DNA from: Pseudomonas shirazensis
Lineage (GTDB): Bacteria > Pseudomonadota > Gammaproteobacteria > Pseudomonadales > Pseudomonadaceae
Direction: 5' to 3'
Length of the DNA stretch: 64,000 nucleotides
Assembly: GCF_014268785.2 (NCBI RefSeq)
Contig: NZ_JABWRD020000001.1
Coordinates: 2,183,001 to 2,247,000, forward strand
Below the pieces are notes generated by a model that was not told the origin of the DNA, did not search any database, and saw only the letters and a list, made by a program, of their open reading frames with translations. Positions 19,190 to 28,030 of the stretch are shown in pieces. Every line of letters starts with the position of its first letter. Positions within the stretch are counted from its first letter, which is position 1. The position numbers and the translations under genes are program-made.

Positions 19190-20392
19190 ATGCCCTCCCC
19201 GACCTTGAGTCGCGCCCTCATCCTGCTGATGGCGACCGCCACCGGCCTGGCCGTTGCCAGCAACTATTACGCGCAACCTTTGCTGCACAGCATCGCCGAG
19301 CAGTTTGGCCTGAGCACGACCAGCGCCGGCACCATCGTCATCGCTGCGCAGCTCAGCTACGGCGCCGGCCTGCTGCTGCTGGCGCCGCTGGGCGACATGT
19401 TCGAGCAACGGCGGCTGATCGTGAGCATGATTGCCATCGCCACGGTCGGCCTGGTCATCAGTGCCTGCGCCCCGAACCTGGCCTGGTTGCTGGTCGGCAC
19501 CACGCTGACCGGGCTGTTTTCGGTGGTGGCGCAGGTTCTGGTGCCGATGGCCGCCAGCCTGACCGCCCCCGAACAACGCGGCCGCGCGGTCGGCACCTTG
19601 ATGAGCGGGCTGCTGCTGGGGATCCTGCTGGCGCGCACCGCTGCGGGCTTCATGGCCGAGCTGGGCGGCTGGCGCAGCATCTATGTGCTGGCGGCAGTGT
19701 TGATGGCGATCAGCGCCATCGCGTTGTACCGCAGCCTGCCGCAGCACAAGAGCCACGCTGGCCTGAAATACCCGGCGCTGATTGGCTCGGTGTTCCGCCT
19801 GTTCGCCGAAGAGCCGGTGCTGCGCCTGCGCTCGTTGCTGGGGCTGTTGGCGTTCAGCCTGTTTGCGTTGTTCTGGACCCCACTGGCATTCTTGCTGGTG
19901 CGCGAGCCCTACCACTATGGCGAGGCGGCCATCGGCCTGTTTGGCCTGGCCGGGGCTGCCGGTGCCCTGGCAGCGAACTGGGCCGGGCGCCTGGCCGACC
20001 GCGGCAAGGGTGCCCTCGGCACTACCGTGGGCCTGAGTGCGCTGGTGCTGTCGTGGCTGCCACTGGGTTTTGCCGAACAGTCGCTGATGGCCCTGCTGAT
20101 CGGTGTGTTGCTGCTTGATCTGGCGGTACAACTGGTACATGTCAGCAACCAGAACGCCGTGATCAGCCTGCGTCCCGAGGCCCGCACCCGGCTCAATGCC
20201 GGCTACATCAGCTGCTACTTCATCGGCGGCGCGCTGGGCTCACTGCTCGGTACGCAGTTGTTCGAATACAGCGGCTGGAAAGCCATCGTCGTCGCCGGGA
20301 TCCTGATCGGCACGCTGGCCTTGCTGGTGTGGGTTCTGGCCGAGCGCAGGCGCAAGCTGCAGCCGCCGCGCCCGTCGGCTGCCGCGAGCTGA
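19190..20392 (+). CDS. MFS transporter (drug/arabinose efflux type)
   Basis: Major facilitator of 400 residues with about 12 membrane helices. The start MPSPTLSRALILLMATATGLAVASNYYAQPLL at the ATG 19190 is typical of the YbcL/NepI-like efflux group; the open frame from 19070 is longer but not conserved-looking. The cytoplasmic loop motif after helix 2 is LLLLAPLGDMFEQRRLI. It stands alone between the SDR gene and the TonB receptor and is followed by a hairpin. Substrate unknown. Confidence 0.9.
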   Translation: MPSPTLSRALILLMATATGLAVASNYYAQPLLHSIAEQFGLSTTSAGTIVIAAQLSYGAGLLLLAPLGDMFEQRRLIVSMIAIATVGLVISACAPNLAWLLVGTTLTGLFSVVAQVLVPMAASLTAPEQRGRAVGTLMSGLLLGILLARTAAGFMAELGGWRSIYVLAAVLMAISAIALYRSLPQHKSHAGLKYPALIGSVFRLFAEEPVLRLRSLLGLLAFSLFALFWTPLAFLLVREPYHYGEAAIGLFGLAGAAGALAANWAGRLADRGKGALGTTVGLSALVLSWLPLGFAEQSLMALLIGVLLLDLAVQLVHVSNQNAVISLRPEARTRLNAGYISCYFIGGALGSLLGTQLFEYSGWKAIVVAGILIGTLALLVWVLAERRRKLQPPRPSAAAS

Positions 20393-20422
20393 ATTATCTG
20401 CCAGCTCAATCGTTTCTCTGAA

Positions 20423-20449
20423 CGGGCGCCTCTGAAATAGGGGCGCCCG
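20423..20449 (+). terminator. Hairpin after MFS gene
   Basis: CGGGCGCC and GGCGCCCG pair across an 11-base loop 30 bases after the MFS stop. The rest of the gap to 20585 is GC-rich. I see no Fur box and no riboswitch in it. Confidence 0.4.
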
Positions 20450-20585
20450 ACGCTGCTCTGCCTGCTACCATGGCGCCCCTTTTTCGCCTGCCTGGCGCAA
20501 CACCAGCAGGCTGCCGCTGCCGCTGCCACGCCCCGCCTGCCCTCGGCGCAGCGGTGCCGCGCGCGCGTTTTTCCAGGAGCCCTGC

Positions 20586-22718
20586 ATGACTTCGCTTCGC
20601 CCTCGCCTGCCCCTGAGCCTGCTCAGCCTTGGCCTTGCTCTGCACAGTGGCCAGGCCCTCGCTGACGGCGTGACCCTGGCGCCGTTGCAGGTGACCGATG
20701 TTTCCGCCAGCGACGGTTATCAGGTGCGCCAGGCGCAGGTCGGCGGCTGGCAGCCAGCGGCGCTGCTCGACACCCCGGCCTCGATCAGCGTATTCAGCCA
20801 GCAACTGCTGGAAGACCGCCAGGTGCGCAAGCTCAGCGAAGTGCTGCAAAGCGATGCCTCGGTGGGCGAAAGCTACGCGCCGATTGGCTACTACGAAAAC
20901 TTCAACGTGCGCGGCTTCGAGCTCAATGCTGCCAGCAGCTACAAGATCAATGGCCAGACCATCGCGGGCGAGCAGAACGTCGCGCTGGAGAACAAGCAGC
21001 AGGTGGAACTGCTCAAGGGCTTGTCGGGTTTGCACAGTGGCGTCTCCGAGCCGGGCGGCCTGATCAATTACGTGACCAAACACGCCGCCGATGTGCGTAG
21101 CGTCAGCGTCTCGACCAACGAACACGGCGAGCGCTATCTGGCCACTGACGTTGGCGGCTGGTTCGGCAGCGAGCGCCAGTTCGGCCTGCGCGCCAACCTC
21201 GCCCATGAGGACATTCGCTCGTATGTCGACCACGCCGACGGCAAGCGTGATTTTGCCTCGTTGGCGTTTGATTGGCAGATCAGCAGCAACGCCACCTTGC
21301 AGCTGGACGCCGAGTATCAGCACCGCGAGCAGCGCTCAGTGCCGGGTTATCAACTGCTTGGTGGCAGCGCAGTGCCGCATGGGGTCGATCCGAGTGATCG
21401 GCTTGCTTATCAGCAATGGGCCAAGCCCGTGCAGAACGATTCGCTGAACCTTGGCGGGCGCTTCGAGTACCGGTTCAATGACGACTGGAGCGGCACGCTG
21501 AGTGCTTCGCGCAGCAAGGTGGTGATTGACGATTACAGTGCGTTTGCCTGGGGCAGTGAAAATGGCATGCAGTCGCAGTTCAGCCCAGACGGCGACTACG
21601 ACATCTACGACTACCGCAGCCCGGATGACACCCGTCGTACCGATGAGGCGCAGGCAACGCTCAATGGCCGCTTCGATGCGTTGGGGTTAGGTCATGAGTT
21701 GACCGTCGGCACCAGCGCTCAACGTCGCACCGTGGACCAGCGCCCGTACTACAACATTGATGTCGGCGACGGCAACATCGAAACAGGCGCGCCAGCAGTC
21801 AACCCATCAGATTTGCCGGTTGGCGCCAGCCAACGCCGCCTGGACAGCCGCCAGTACGGGCTATTTTTCAGTGACCGCATCACTTTCAACGAGCAGTGGC
21901 AAACCGTGATAGGGGCTCGTGAAGTGCGCCTGGATGAGAAGACTTGGCTCGAGACCGGCGAACTCAACCGCCATACTCAGCAATACCAGTTGCTGCCAAA
22001 TGCCGCGCTGATCTACAAGCCGCAGCCTGACACCACCGTCTACGCCAGCTACTCCAAAGGCCTGTCGGCCGGGGGCACGGCACCGTGGTTCACCAGCAAT
22101 CTCGGCGAAATCCTCGCCCCAACACTCTCAAGGCAACTGGAACTGGGCATCAAGCATGACTGGCAAGGCATGAGCTTCAGCGCTGCGCTGTTCCAGATCC
22201 GCCAGGCGTATCAGTACGCTCGCCCCGAGGACGGTGGTTTTACCTACGTCCAGCAAGGCCAGCAAAAAAACACCGGCCTGGAGCTCGGCGCCAGCGGTTG
22301 GGCCACCTCGAAGTTGCAACTTCAGGCCAGCGTCGCCGCGATCCGCGCGCGAGTCGAAGACAGCGGCACCGACGCTTACGAAGGCCACCAGGCGATCAAC
22401 GTGCCGAAGTTGCGCGCCGCGCTGCACGCCGAATACACCCTGCCGGTGCCAGGCCTAGCCCTGCTCGGCGGCGCCCGTTACAGCGCCAGCAAGTACGCCA
22501 GCCAGGCCGGTAACGTCGAAGTCGGCGGTTACACCGTGTTCGATCTCGGCAGCCGCTACCGCACCGCCATCGGCGGCTATGACACGGTACTGCGCCTGAC
22601 CGTCGACAACCTGTTCGACAAACGCTACTGGCGCGACACCGGTGATTATCTGGGCGACAACTACCTGTTCCAGGGCGCCCCGCGTACGGCTCGGTTGTCG
22701 GCTTCGGTGAGTTTTTAA
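20586..22718 (+). CDS. TonB-dependent siderophore receptor
   Basis: Outer-membrane receptor of 710 residues. A signal peptide ends at about HSGQALA (residue 26), followed by a TonB-box-like segment TLAPLQVTD. The plug domain (about 45-170) has TPASISVFSQQLLEDRQVRKLSEVL and NVRGFELN, and the 22-strand barrel ends in the terminal phenylalanine of ARLSASVSF. There is no N-terminal signalling domain, so it is not a FecA-type transducer. No Fur box was recognised upstream, which is unusual for a ferric-siderophore receptor. The ligand is unknown. Confidence 0.92.
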   Translation: MTSLRPRLPLSLLSLGLALHSGQALADGVTLAPLQVTDVSASDGYQVRQAQVGGWQPAALLDTPASISVFSQQLLEDRQVRKLSEVLQSDASVGESYAPIGYYENFNVRGFELNAASSYKINGQTIAGEQNVALENKQQVELLKGLSGLHSGVSEPGGLINYVTKHAADVRSVSVSTNEHGERYLATDVGGWFGSERQFGLRANLAHEDIRSYVDHADGKRDFASLAFDWQISSNATLQLDAEYQHREQRSVPGYQLLGGSAVPHGVDPSDRLAYQQWAKPVQNDSLNLGGRFEYRFNDDWSGTLSASRSKVVIDDYSAFAWGSENGMQSQFSPDGDYDIYDYRSPDDTRRTDEAQATLNGRFDALGLGHELTVGTSAQRRTVDQRPYYNIDVGDGNIETGAPAVNPSDLPVGASQRRLDSRQYGLFFSDRITFNEQWQTVIGAREVRLDEKTWLETGELNRHTQQYQLLPNAALIYKPQPDTTVYASYSKGLSAGGTAPWFTSNLGEILAPTLSRQLELGIKHDWQGMSFSAALFQIRQAYQYARPEDGGFTYVQQGQQKNTGLELGASGWATSKLQLQASVAAIRARVEDSGTDAYEGHQAINVPKLRAALHAEYTLPVPGLALLGGARYSASKYASQAGNVEVGGYTVFDLGSRYRTAIGGYDTVLRLTVDNLFDKRYWRDTGDYLGDNYLFQGAPRTARLSASVSF

Positions 22719-22855
22719 CCACGACACAGCTGAGATGCAGCGCTCAGCGGCCACGAAATCTCAGTTTCGCCGCCGACCTCCCCGGGGCTGCTGCGCAGCC
22801 CTTTCGCGACACAAGGCCGCTCTACAGCAAGCTGGCGAAATCGTGCGATGCAGAA

Positions 22856-22890
22856 ACAAAAAGCCCCCGAACTTTTCAGTTCGAGGGCTT
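22856..22890 (-). terminator. Rho-independent terminator of tRNA-Ser
   Basis: On the minus strand GCCCTCGAAC, loop TGAAAA, GTTCGGGGGC is followed by TTTTTGTTT. It lies 12 bases beyond the tRNA 3' end. Confidence 0.9.
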
Positions 22891-22901
22891 CTCGTAGAAT
22901 G

Positions 22902-22991
22902 TGGCGGTGAAGAAGGGATTTGAACCCTTGATACGATTTCTCGTATACACACTTTCCAGGCGTGCTCCTTCGACCACTCGGACACTTCACC
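22902..22991 (-). tRNA. tRNA-Ser(GGA)
   Basis: Ninety bases including encoded CCA. The acceptor stem GGTGAAG pairs with CTTCACC, then G and CCA. The anticodon loop CTGGAAA reads GGA, decoding UCC/UCU. A long variable arm (TATACGAG..CGTATC region) is typical of class II serine tRNAs, and the T loop is GGTTCAAATCC. The gap from here to 23279 holds no gene I can support. Confidence 0.97.
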
Positions 22992-23279
22992 GTTTCTCTT
23001 CAAGCTATTCAGCCTGTCGAGGCGCGCTAATTTAGTCGAAGAGTCGGTTATTGGCAAGCGCTTTTTTCAGAATTTTCATGCGCTTAAGCAAACCCGAGGA
23101 TCGCTGCAGGGGGCGATGGCAAAGCTGCCATTGTACCCAGTGCTTTTCCCAGTCAACGGCGGCCACGCCCGCAACCCGTGGCCGCGATGGCCGCAGCTGA
23201 CTGGCCGGTCAGCCTTGCTGCTTTACCTGCGCAGCTGCGCTGGGTAACGTCATCGCCACGCCACTTAAAGGACTCTGCC

Positions 23280-23969
23280 ATGAGCGAGCTGATCACTTAC
23301 CACGCCGAAGACGGCATCGCCACCTTGACCCTGAACAACGGTAAGGTCAACGCCATCTCGCCAGACCTGATCACCGAATTCAACGCCGCCCTTGATCGTG
23401 CGGTAGTGGAACGCGCTGTGGTGATCATCACCGGTCAGCCCGGTATTCTCTCCGGCGGCTACGACCTCAAGGTAATGACCTCGGGCCCACAGCAGGCGGT
23501 CTCGCTGGTTACCGCAGGCTCGACTCTGGCCCGCCGCCTGCTCGCGCACCCATTCCCGGTGATCGTCGCCTGCCCCGGCCATGCCGTGGCCAAGGGGGCG
23601 TTCCTGCTGTTGTCGGCCGACTACCGCATCGGCGTCGAAGGCCCGTACAAGATCGGCCTCAACGAAGTCGCCATCGGCATGACCATGCACCACGCCGGCA
23701 TCGAACTGGCTCGCGACCGCCTGCGCCGCTCGGCCTTCCACCGCTCGGTAATCAACGCCGAAATGTTCGACCCGCAGGCGGCCCGCGAAGCTGGCTTCCT
23801 CGATGCGGTAGTGCCCGCCGAGCAATTGCTTGAAGCCGCCACCAGCGCAGCCCATGCGCTGAAAAAACTGAACATGAATGCGCACAAGAAAACCAAGCTG
23901 AAAGTGCGCAAGGACCTGCTCGATGCGCTCGACGAAGCGATCATCCTCGACCAGGACTTTGCCCTCTGA
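23280..23969 (+). CDS. Crotonase/enoyl-CoA hydratase family protein
   Basis: A 229-residue crotonase-fold protein. The oxyanion-hole regions are TGQPGILSGGYDLKVM and CPGHAVAKGAFLLLSADYRIG; the position usually holding a catalytic Glu is followed by IGLNEVAIGMTMHHAG. It is shorter than typical hydratases (about 257) and has a C-terminal lysine-rich helix (NAHKKTKLKVRKDLLDAL). The ATG at 23280 follows AAAGGACTCTGCC. The exact CoA substrate is not evident. Confidence 0.88.
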   Translation: MSELITYHAEDGIATLTLNNGKVNAISPDLITEFNAALDRAVVERAVVIITGQPGILSGGYDLKVMTSGPQQAVSLVTAGSTLARRLLAHPFPVIVACPGHAVAKGAFLLLSADYRIGVEGPYKIGLNEVAIGMTMHHAGIELARDRLRRSAFHRSVINAEMFDPQAAREAGFLDAVVPAEQLLEAATSAAHALKKLNMNAHKKTKLKVRKDLLDALDEAIILDQDFAL

Positions 23970-24044
23970 GCCCGCGCCGAGGTTGCCTGCGCAGCGCAGA
24001 CCGACCAAGCTGTCCGACATAGTCAACCGAACAAGCGGACAGCC

Positions 24045-25016
24045 ATGGGTCGAGTCGTCGCAGCGGCGGTTTACAGCGCCGGAAGAAAGGTCACCAATAT
24101 CAGCATCGACGAGGGCAGCGAGTGGGCGAAAAAGCCCGGCCACTTCGTCTGGATCGGCTTGGAAGCGCCCAGCGCCGAAGAGCTGGCCAGCCTGCAGTGC
24201 CAGTTCAACCTGCATGAACTGGCCATTGAGGACGCGCTGGAGAAACACAGCCGGCCCAAGCTGGAAACCTTCGGCGATGCGCTGTTCATCGTCACCTATT
24301 CGCCGGTGCGGCAGAACGGCAAGCTGGAGTTCATCGAAACGCACATCTTTGCCGGTAATGGCTACATCATCACCTGCCGTAACGGCCACTCCAAATCCTA
24401 CGCACTGGTGCGCCAGCGCTGCGAAGCCCGGCCGTTGCTGCTCGATCACGGTGAAGACTTCGTGCTGTATGCCCTGCTCGATTTCGTCACCGAGAACTAC
24501 CAGCCGGTCAGCGAAGCGATCCACGGCGAGATCGAAGAGCTGGAACAAAGCGTGCTCAGCAGTTCGCTGATGGAAGACGACATCCGCCGCCTGCACAGCC
24601 TGCGCCGCGACATCCTGCGCCTGCGCCGCTACGTGGCGCCGATGGTGGAAATCAGCGAAGAGCTGCAGCGGCTGAACTTCCCCTTCATCGACAAAAACAT
24701 GCGCCCGTATTTTCGCGACGTGCAAATCCACGTCACCCGACAGATGGAAGACCTGGTGAGCATTCGCGATATCGCCAGCCAGACCATCGAGATCGGCATG
24801 CTGCTGGAGTCGTCACGCCAGAGCATTACCCAGCGCAAGTTCGCCGCGTGGGCAGCGATCCTGGCGTTTCCGACGGCGATTGCCGGGATCTACGGGATGA
24901 ATTTCCAGAATATGCCCGAGCTGAGCTGGCACTACGGTTACTTTGCCGTGCTGAGCGTGATCGGCCTCGGCTGCACCGGGCTGTTCGCCAGTTTCAAGCG
25001 CTCGGGGTGGTTGTAG
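24045..25016 (+). CDS. CorA-family divalent cation transporter
   Basis: Pentameric magnesium/cobalt or zinc channel of the CorA family with 323 residues. A long N-terminal cytoplasmic domain is followed by two C-terminal helices (about 264-284 and 296-315). The signature YGMNFQNMPEL between them is the GMN selectivity motif. The family splits into Mg2+ channels and ZntB-like transporters, and I cannot assign one. It ends before a convergent amidotransferase gene with a hairpin between. Confidence 0.93.
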   Translation: MGRVVAAAVYSAGRKVTNISIDEGSEWAKKPGHFVWIGLEAPSAEELASLQCQFNLHELAIEDALEKHSRPKLETFGDALFIVTYSPVRQNGKLEFIETHIFAGNGYIITCRNGHSKSYALVRQRCEARPLLLDHGEDFVLYALLDFVTENYQPVSEAIHGEIEELEQSVLSSSLMEDDIRRLHSLRRDILRLRRYVAPMVEISEELQRLNFPFIDKNMRPYFRDVQIHVTRQMEDLVSIRDIASQTIEIGMLLESSRQSITQRKFAAWAAILAFPTAIAGIYGMNFQNMPELSWHYGYFAVLSVIGLGCTGLFASFKRSGWL

Positions 25017-25026
25017 CGGGATAAGC

Positions 25027-25048
25027 AGGAGCCGCGCTGGCGGCTCCT
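25027..25048. terminator. Hairpin between convergent corA and amidotransferase genes
   Basis: AGGAGCCGC and GCGGCTCCT form a perfect nine-pair stem with a GCTG loop. It is symmetric and without a U tract, so it could serve both genes. Confidence 0.45.
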
Positions 25049-25058
25049 GACAAGTGCC

Positions 25059-25796
25059 TCAGGCGGCGCTTTCCTTGGCGCTCGGTGCGTGCGCAACAAA
25101 GCGCAGCATCCACTCGCCAACCAGATCGCCTTGGTGCTCCAGCTTGAGGCTGGCAATGGCGCGCTGGTAAACCTCGTCACCCAAGTGCTCCTGGCGGGCA
25201 TCGAGCAGTGCGCGCGAATAATCATGGACAAACTCAGGGTGGCCCTGGAAGCACAGCACCTGATCGCCCACATGGTAGGCAGCGTTCGGGCAGAAATCGC
25301 TTGAAGCAATCACCGTGGCGCCTTTGGGCAGCTGAGTGACCTGATCCTGGTGGCTGATCAGCAGGGTCAACTCGGTTACCTGCGGGTCCATCCATGGCGC
25401 ATGCGCAGCCAGGGTGTAGCGGTGCACGCCCACGCCCCAGCCACGGTCGGCACGTTCGGCCTTGCCGCCGAGCACCAGCGCCAGCAGTTGGTGGCCAAAG
25501 CACACGCCCAGCAACTTGTCGCCACGCTCGTACAGCTTGAGCAGGTACGCCTTGAGGGTCTGGATCCACGGATCATCGCCGAATGAGTCGGCCTTGCTGC
25601 CGGTCACCAGATACGCATCGAAGCGCTCGCCCTCGGGGGGATAGTCGCCGTTCATCACGTTGTACACACGAAACTCGGCCTGGTTGACCGACTGACGCAA
25701 GAACAGCTGCTCGAACATCCTGCCGTAACCCTGGTACTGCGCCGTCAGCTCTGGCCGCAGGACGTCGGTTTCAAGGATGCAGATGCGTAACGACAT
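25059..25796 (-). CDS. Class I glutamine amidotransferase
   Basis: A 245-residue class I amidotransferase domain standing alone. The nucleophile is the cysteine in LLGVCFGHQLLALVLGG, and the catalytic His-Glu is in CFQGHPEFVHDY. It starts at the ATG 25796 (MSLRICILETDVLRPEL). Stand-alone members include GMP-synthase-like hydrolases and glutamyl-polyamine hydrolases; the partner or substrate here is unknown. Confidence 0.9.
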   Translation of the reverse strand: MSLRICILETDVLRPELTAQYQGYGRMFEQLFLRQSVNQAEFRVYNVMNGDYPPEGERFDAYLVTGSKADSFGDDPWIQTLKAYLLKLYERGDKLLGVCFGHQLLALVLGGKAERADRGWGVGVHRYTLAAHAPWMDPQVTELTLLISHQDQVTQLPKGATVIASSDFCPNAAYHVGDQVLCFQGHPEFVHDYSRALLDARQEHLGDEVYQRAIASLKLEHQGDLVGEWMLRFVAHAPSAKESAA

Positions 25797-26014
25797 AGCG
25801 ATAGTCCTGAACGACACAAGGAGGGTTTGGCTGTAGAGACTGCCGCGAAAGACACGTACAAGCAAGTAGGCTGTACTGACGAACGGTAAGGGGTGTCACC
25901 CTTGGTAACCCCCATCGCGCAGCGGTCTAGCTCAGACTTATCGGGCTGGTGGCAAGTGGCCTTAAATGAAACTTGTATGTCAAAGCCTGCACTTATAACA
26001 AAGGGTTCTCAAAC

Positions 26015-26257
26015 ATGCATAACCTACACCCTACTGTTGGATGTATACCCAAAAGCAGGAAGCCAGCAGAACCGGCGTGTAGCCACGCCGCTGTGATCGA
26101 CCCGACCCGGCAAAGGGAAGCCAACGGCTATTCAGGAATAACAACAAGAAGGCGGTCCGCCATGTTCAGACAATCAAAAGTACGCCAAGCCGGACTCATA
26201 TTGTTCGCTACCACCTTGCTGCTGATCTTGCCGAACCTTTCTCGGCTGTTTGGCTGA
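26015..26257 (+). CDS. Small membrane protein, start uncertain
   Basis: An open frame of 80 codons whose last 31 (MFRQSKVRQAGLILFATTLL onward, from the ATG at 26162) form one membrane helix with a basic N-side. Both starts have an upstream purine run: AAGGG before 26015 and AGAAGG before 26162. The hydrophobic tail looks like a real small protein, while the first 49 residues look like low-conservation sequence, so 26162 may be the true start. It precedes the cytochrome gene by 66 bases. Function unknown. The rest of the 25797-26323 gap has no other gene. Confidence 0.45.
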   Translation: MHNLHPTVGCIPKSRKPAEPACSHAAVIDPTRQREANGYSGITTRRRSAMFRQSKVRQAGLILFATTLLLILPNLSRLFG

Positions 26258-26283
26258 CAGCTTGTGTGGCTATTTCAGACATT

Positions 26284-26327
26284 GCATAGGTAATCTGCCG
26301 ATCTCACCGGTTGGAGATTACCTATGC
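26284..26327 (+). promoter_or_regulatory. Long inverted repeat covering the start codon of the cytochrome gene
   Basis: GCATAGGTAATCT (26284-26296) and AGATTACCTATGC (26315-26327) are a perfect 13-base inverted repeat with an 18-base loop. The right arm contains part of the GGAG ribosome-binding site and the whole ATG of the next gene. Formed in mRNA, it would hide the start site. It could alternatively be a DNA operator. Confidence 0.6.
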
Positions 26328-27124
26328 GCATCACCTTCGCCCTGCTGGCGCTGCTACTCAGCCTGCCCGTGGCTGCGGCGCAGCTGAACCTTGAGCTGGG
26401 TGAGCGCACACGCCATTGGCAAACTGCCGAGCTGCTTGCCCATCCGCAGGCAAGTGATATCGACGTCCCGGCAGACGTCGCCTACAAGCGGCCCATGCAC
26501 TACCGCGCAGTGCCCTTGGCTGTGTTGCTTGAGGGCGTGCAGCCAGGCGAACACCTGCAGGCCATTGCGCTGGATGGCTTTGCTGCCGAGATGCCCGCTT
26601 CGCCGCTGTTGGCCAATGGCCCCGCGCAGGCGTGGCTGGCGGTAGAGGACAGCGCCAAGCCATGGCCCGCACTGGGCAAAGACAAAGCGACCGCCGGGCC
26701 GTTCTATCTGGTCTGGACCAACCCTAAGGCCAGTGCCATCCGCCCAGAGCAATGGCCCTTCCAGATCGCCACCATTCGCCGCCTGGCAGCGGTCGAGCAA
26801 CGCTTCCCGGCACTGTTGCCCGAGGCTAGCCTTGCCAGTGACGACCCGGTACGCCAAGGCTTTGCCCTGTACCAACAGAACTGCATGGCTTGCCACCGCC
26901 TCAATGGCGCCGGTGATGCGCAGTTCGGCCCGGACCTGAATCGCCCCTACAATCCTACCGAGTACTTCCAGCCGGCGTTTTTGCGCAAATACATCCGCGA
27001 CCCACAAAGCTTGCGCCAGTGGTCGCAGGCAAAAATGCCTGGCTTTGCCGAAAGTGTATTGAGTGAAGAGGAACTGGACGCGCTGCTGGCGTATCTGGCG
27101 CACATGAGCAAGCGCAAAGGTTGA
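26324..27124 (+). CDS. Periplasmic c-type cytochrome with N-terminal extension domain
   Basis: A 266-residue exported protein. The signal peptide MRITFALLALLLSLPVAAA is cleaved near residue 19-20. The N-terminal domain (about 20-175) resembles the ligand domains of molybdopterin-oxidoreductase-like or DUF-type partners. The C-terminal cytochrome c domain has CMACH heme attachment at about residue 187-191 and a distal methionine in AKMPGF. The heme domain suggests an electron-transfer role. The ATG lies inside a 13-base inverted repeat, which suggests translational control. Confidence 0.85.
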   Translation: MRITFALLALLLSLPVAAAQLNLELGERTRHWQTAELLAHPQASDIDVPADVAYKRPMHYRAVPLAVLLEGVQPGEHLQAIALDGFAAEMPASPLLANGPAQAWLAVEDSAKPWPALGKDKATAGPFYLVWTNPKASAIRPEQWPFQIATIRRLAAVEQRFPALLPEASLASDDPVRQGFALYQQNCMACHRLNGAGDAQFGPDLNRPYNPTEYFQPAFLRKYIRDPQSLRQWSQAKMPGFAESVLSEEELDALLAYLAHMSKRKG

Positions 27125-27136
27125 GCCGCAGGTAGA

Positions 27137-27164
27137 GCCATTCGCGAGCGCACTCGCGAATGGC
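27137..27164. terminator. Hairpin between convergent cytochrome and rraB genes
   Basis: GCCATTCGCGAG and CTCGCGAATGGC form a perfect 12-pair stem with a CGCA loop. No U tract on either side. Confidence 0.5.
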
Positions 27165-27172
27165 GATGGCAC

Positions 27173-27505
27173 TTAAGCGGTTTGCCGCTCGTGCTTGACG
27201 CCCCAGCCTTCGACTTCGCCACCGAGGGGCGAAACCACCCCCTCGAAGGCCTCTTCGAAAGCACCGATGCCGCGGTAGGTTGCATACATGATCTTGCTCA
27301 ACTCAAGGTTCCAGCCGCCATCATCACGTTCTCGTACCTGAGCATTCAACGACTCGCCACGAAACCGCCCGGCCGCCTGGCGGGCGCCGCTTTCATCTGG
27401 AAATACCGCATAGAACTCGATGGGGTGGATCTGGGTGAAGTCAAAACCGCCAGCTTTCATCTGGCGCAGGACATTGCTGCTGATGTCGTCGTTCTGGCTG
27501 CTCAT
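27173..27505 (-). CDS. RraB-family protein (ribonuclease E inhibitor B-like)
   Basis: A 110-residue protein from the ATG at 27505, preceded by AGGAGGACGATTC. The domain resembles RraB/DUF1260 proteins, with SSNVLRQMKAGGFDFTQIHPIEF and YAVFPDESGARQAAGRFRG. In E. coli RraB binds RNase E and modulates mRNA decay. The homology is recognised by pattern only. It is convergent with the cytochrome gene. Confidence 0.75.
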   Translation of the reverse strand: MSSQNDDISSNVLRQMKAGGFDFTQIHPIEFYAVFPDESGARQAAGRFRGESLNAQVRERDDGGWNLELSKIMYATYRGIGAFEEAFEGVVSPLGGEVEGWGVKHERQTA

Positions 27506-27528
27506 GAATCGTCCTCCTGAATAATGCA

Positions 27529-27666
27529 ATGGATAGACTTTCCGTGCACTACGCACTTGCCGGCGCCGGTAAAGGCCGCAAACAAGCCGAGCTGATCGAG
27601 CTGATGCAAGACGCGAAGAAAACCGCGTCGGCCCGCAGAAGAGGCCGATGCGTGAGACTAGCGTAG
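27529..27666 (+). CDS. Possible 45-codon ORF, basic C terminus
   Basis: ATG at 27529 opens 45 codons (MDRLSVHYALAGAGKGRKQA...) with an Arg/Lys-rich end and TAG at 27664-27666. There is no ribosome-binding site on this strand because the AGGAGG there belongs to divergent rraB. It may be a spurious frame or a remnant; listed so the space is described. Confidence 0.15.
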   Translation: MDRLSVHYALAGAGKGRKQAELIELMQDAKKTASARRRGRCVRLA

Positions 27667-27686
27667 TGCTTATCGCAGCACTACGC
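27661..27686 (-). terminator. Stem-loop after the 78-residue gene
   Basis: GCGTAGTGCT and AGCACTACGC form a perfect 10-pair stem with a TATCGC loop, 12 bases beyond the minus-strand stop at 27699. No U tract. Confidence 0.4.
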
Positions 27687-27698
27687 CAGAGGGGCTGC

Positions 27699-27935
27699 TC
27701 AAGGCATTTCGCGGATGTCGCTGATGGTTACGCCGTTCTGCTCCTTGAGCCAGCGTGCCGTCGGTGCGTCGCTACGGTCCTGGAAGTCATTCAAATCCAG
27801 TTCATTCAAAAGCGGAAAAAGCTTGGTGCGTATTGCGCGTGCCGCCTCTTCATCACTGGGACGCTGATCGCCGGTGAGCAGCAGCGTCGTCGGTTCACCT
27901 TTCTGGTCGGCAAAGATGACTTCCCACTCTTTCAT
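27699..27935 (-). CDS. Small conserved-looking protein of unknown function
   Basis: A 78-residue soluble acidic protein from the ATG at 27935 (MKEWEVIFADQKGEPTTLLL), which has GAGGG upstream. An ATG 36 bases further upstream is possible but lacks a good ribosome-binding site. No membrane segment and no motif I recognise. It lies alone between rraB and the sulfatase gene. Confidence 0.65.
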   Translation of the reverse strand: MKEWEVIFADQKGEPTTLLLTGDQRPSDEEAARAIRTKLFPLLNELDLNDFQDRSDAPTARWLKEQNGVTISDIREMP

Positions 27936-28030
27936 CGAATAACCCTCGGTGGATACGGAATTGACTGACATCCGTTCTAGCTTGACCACTGGCTGCAGAA
28001 GTTGTTCAGCGCGCTCGCCAAGCGCACATG

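Noticed and set aside
20393..20585. Fur box or cobalamin riboswitch before the TonB receptor
   Set aside because: No GATAATGAT-type Fur repeat and no B12-box sequence could be found in the leader.
22761..23057. 98-codon minus-strand ORF
   Set aside because: Reads straight through tRNA-Ser and its terminator, so not a protein gene.
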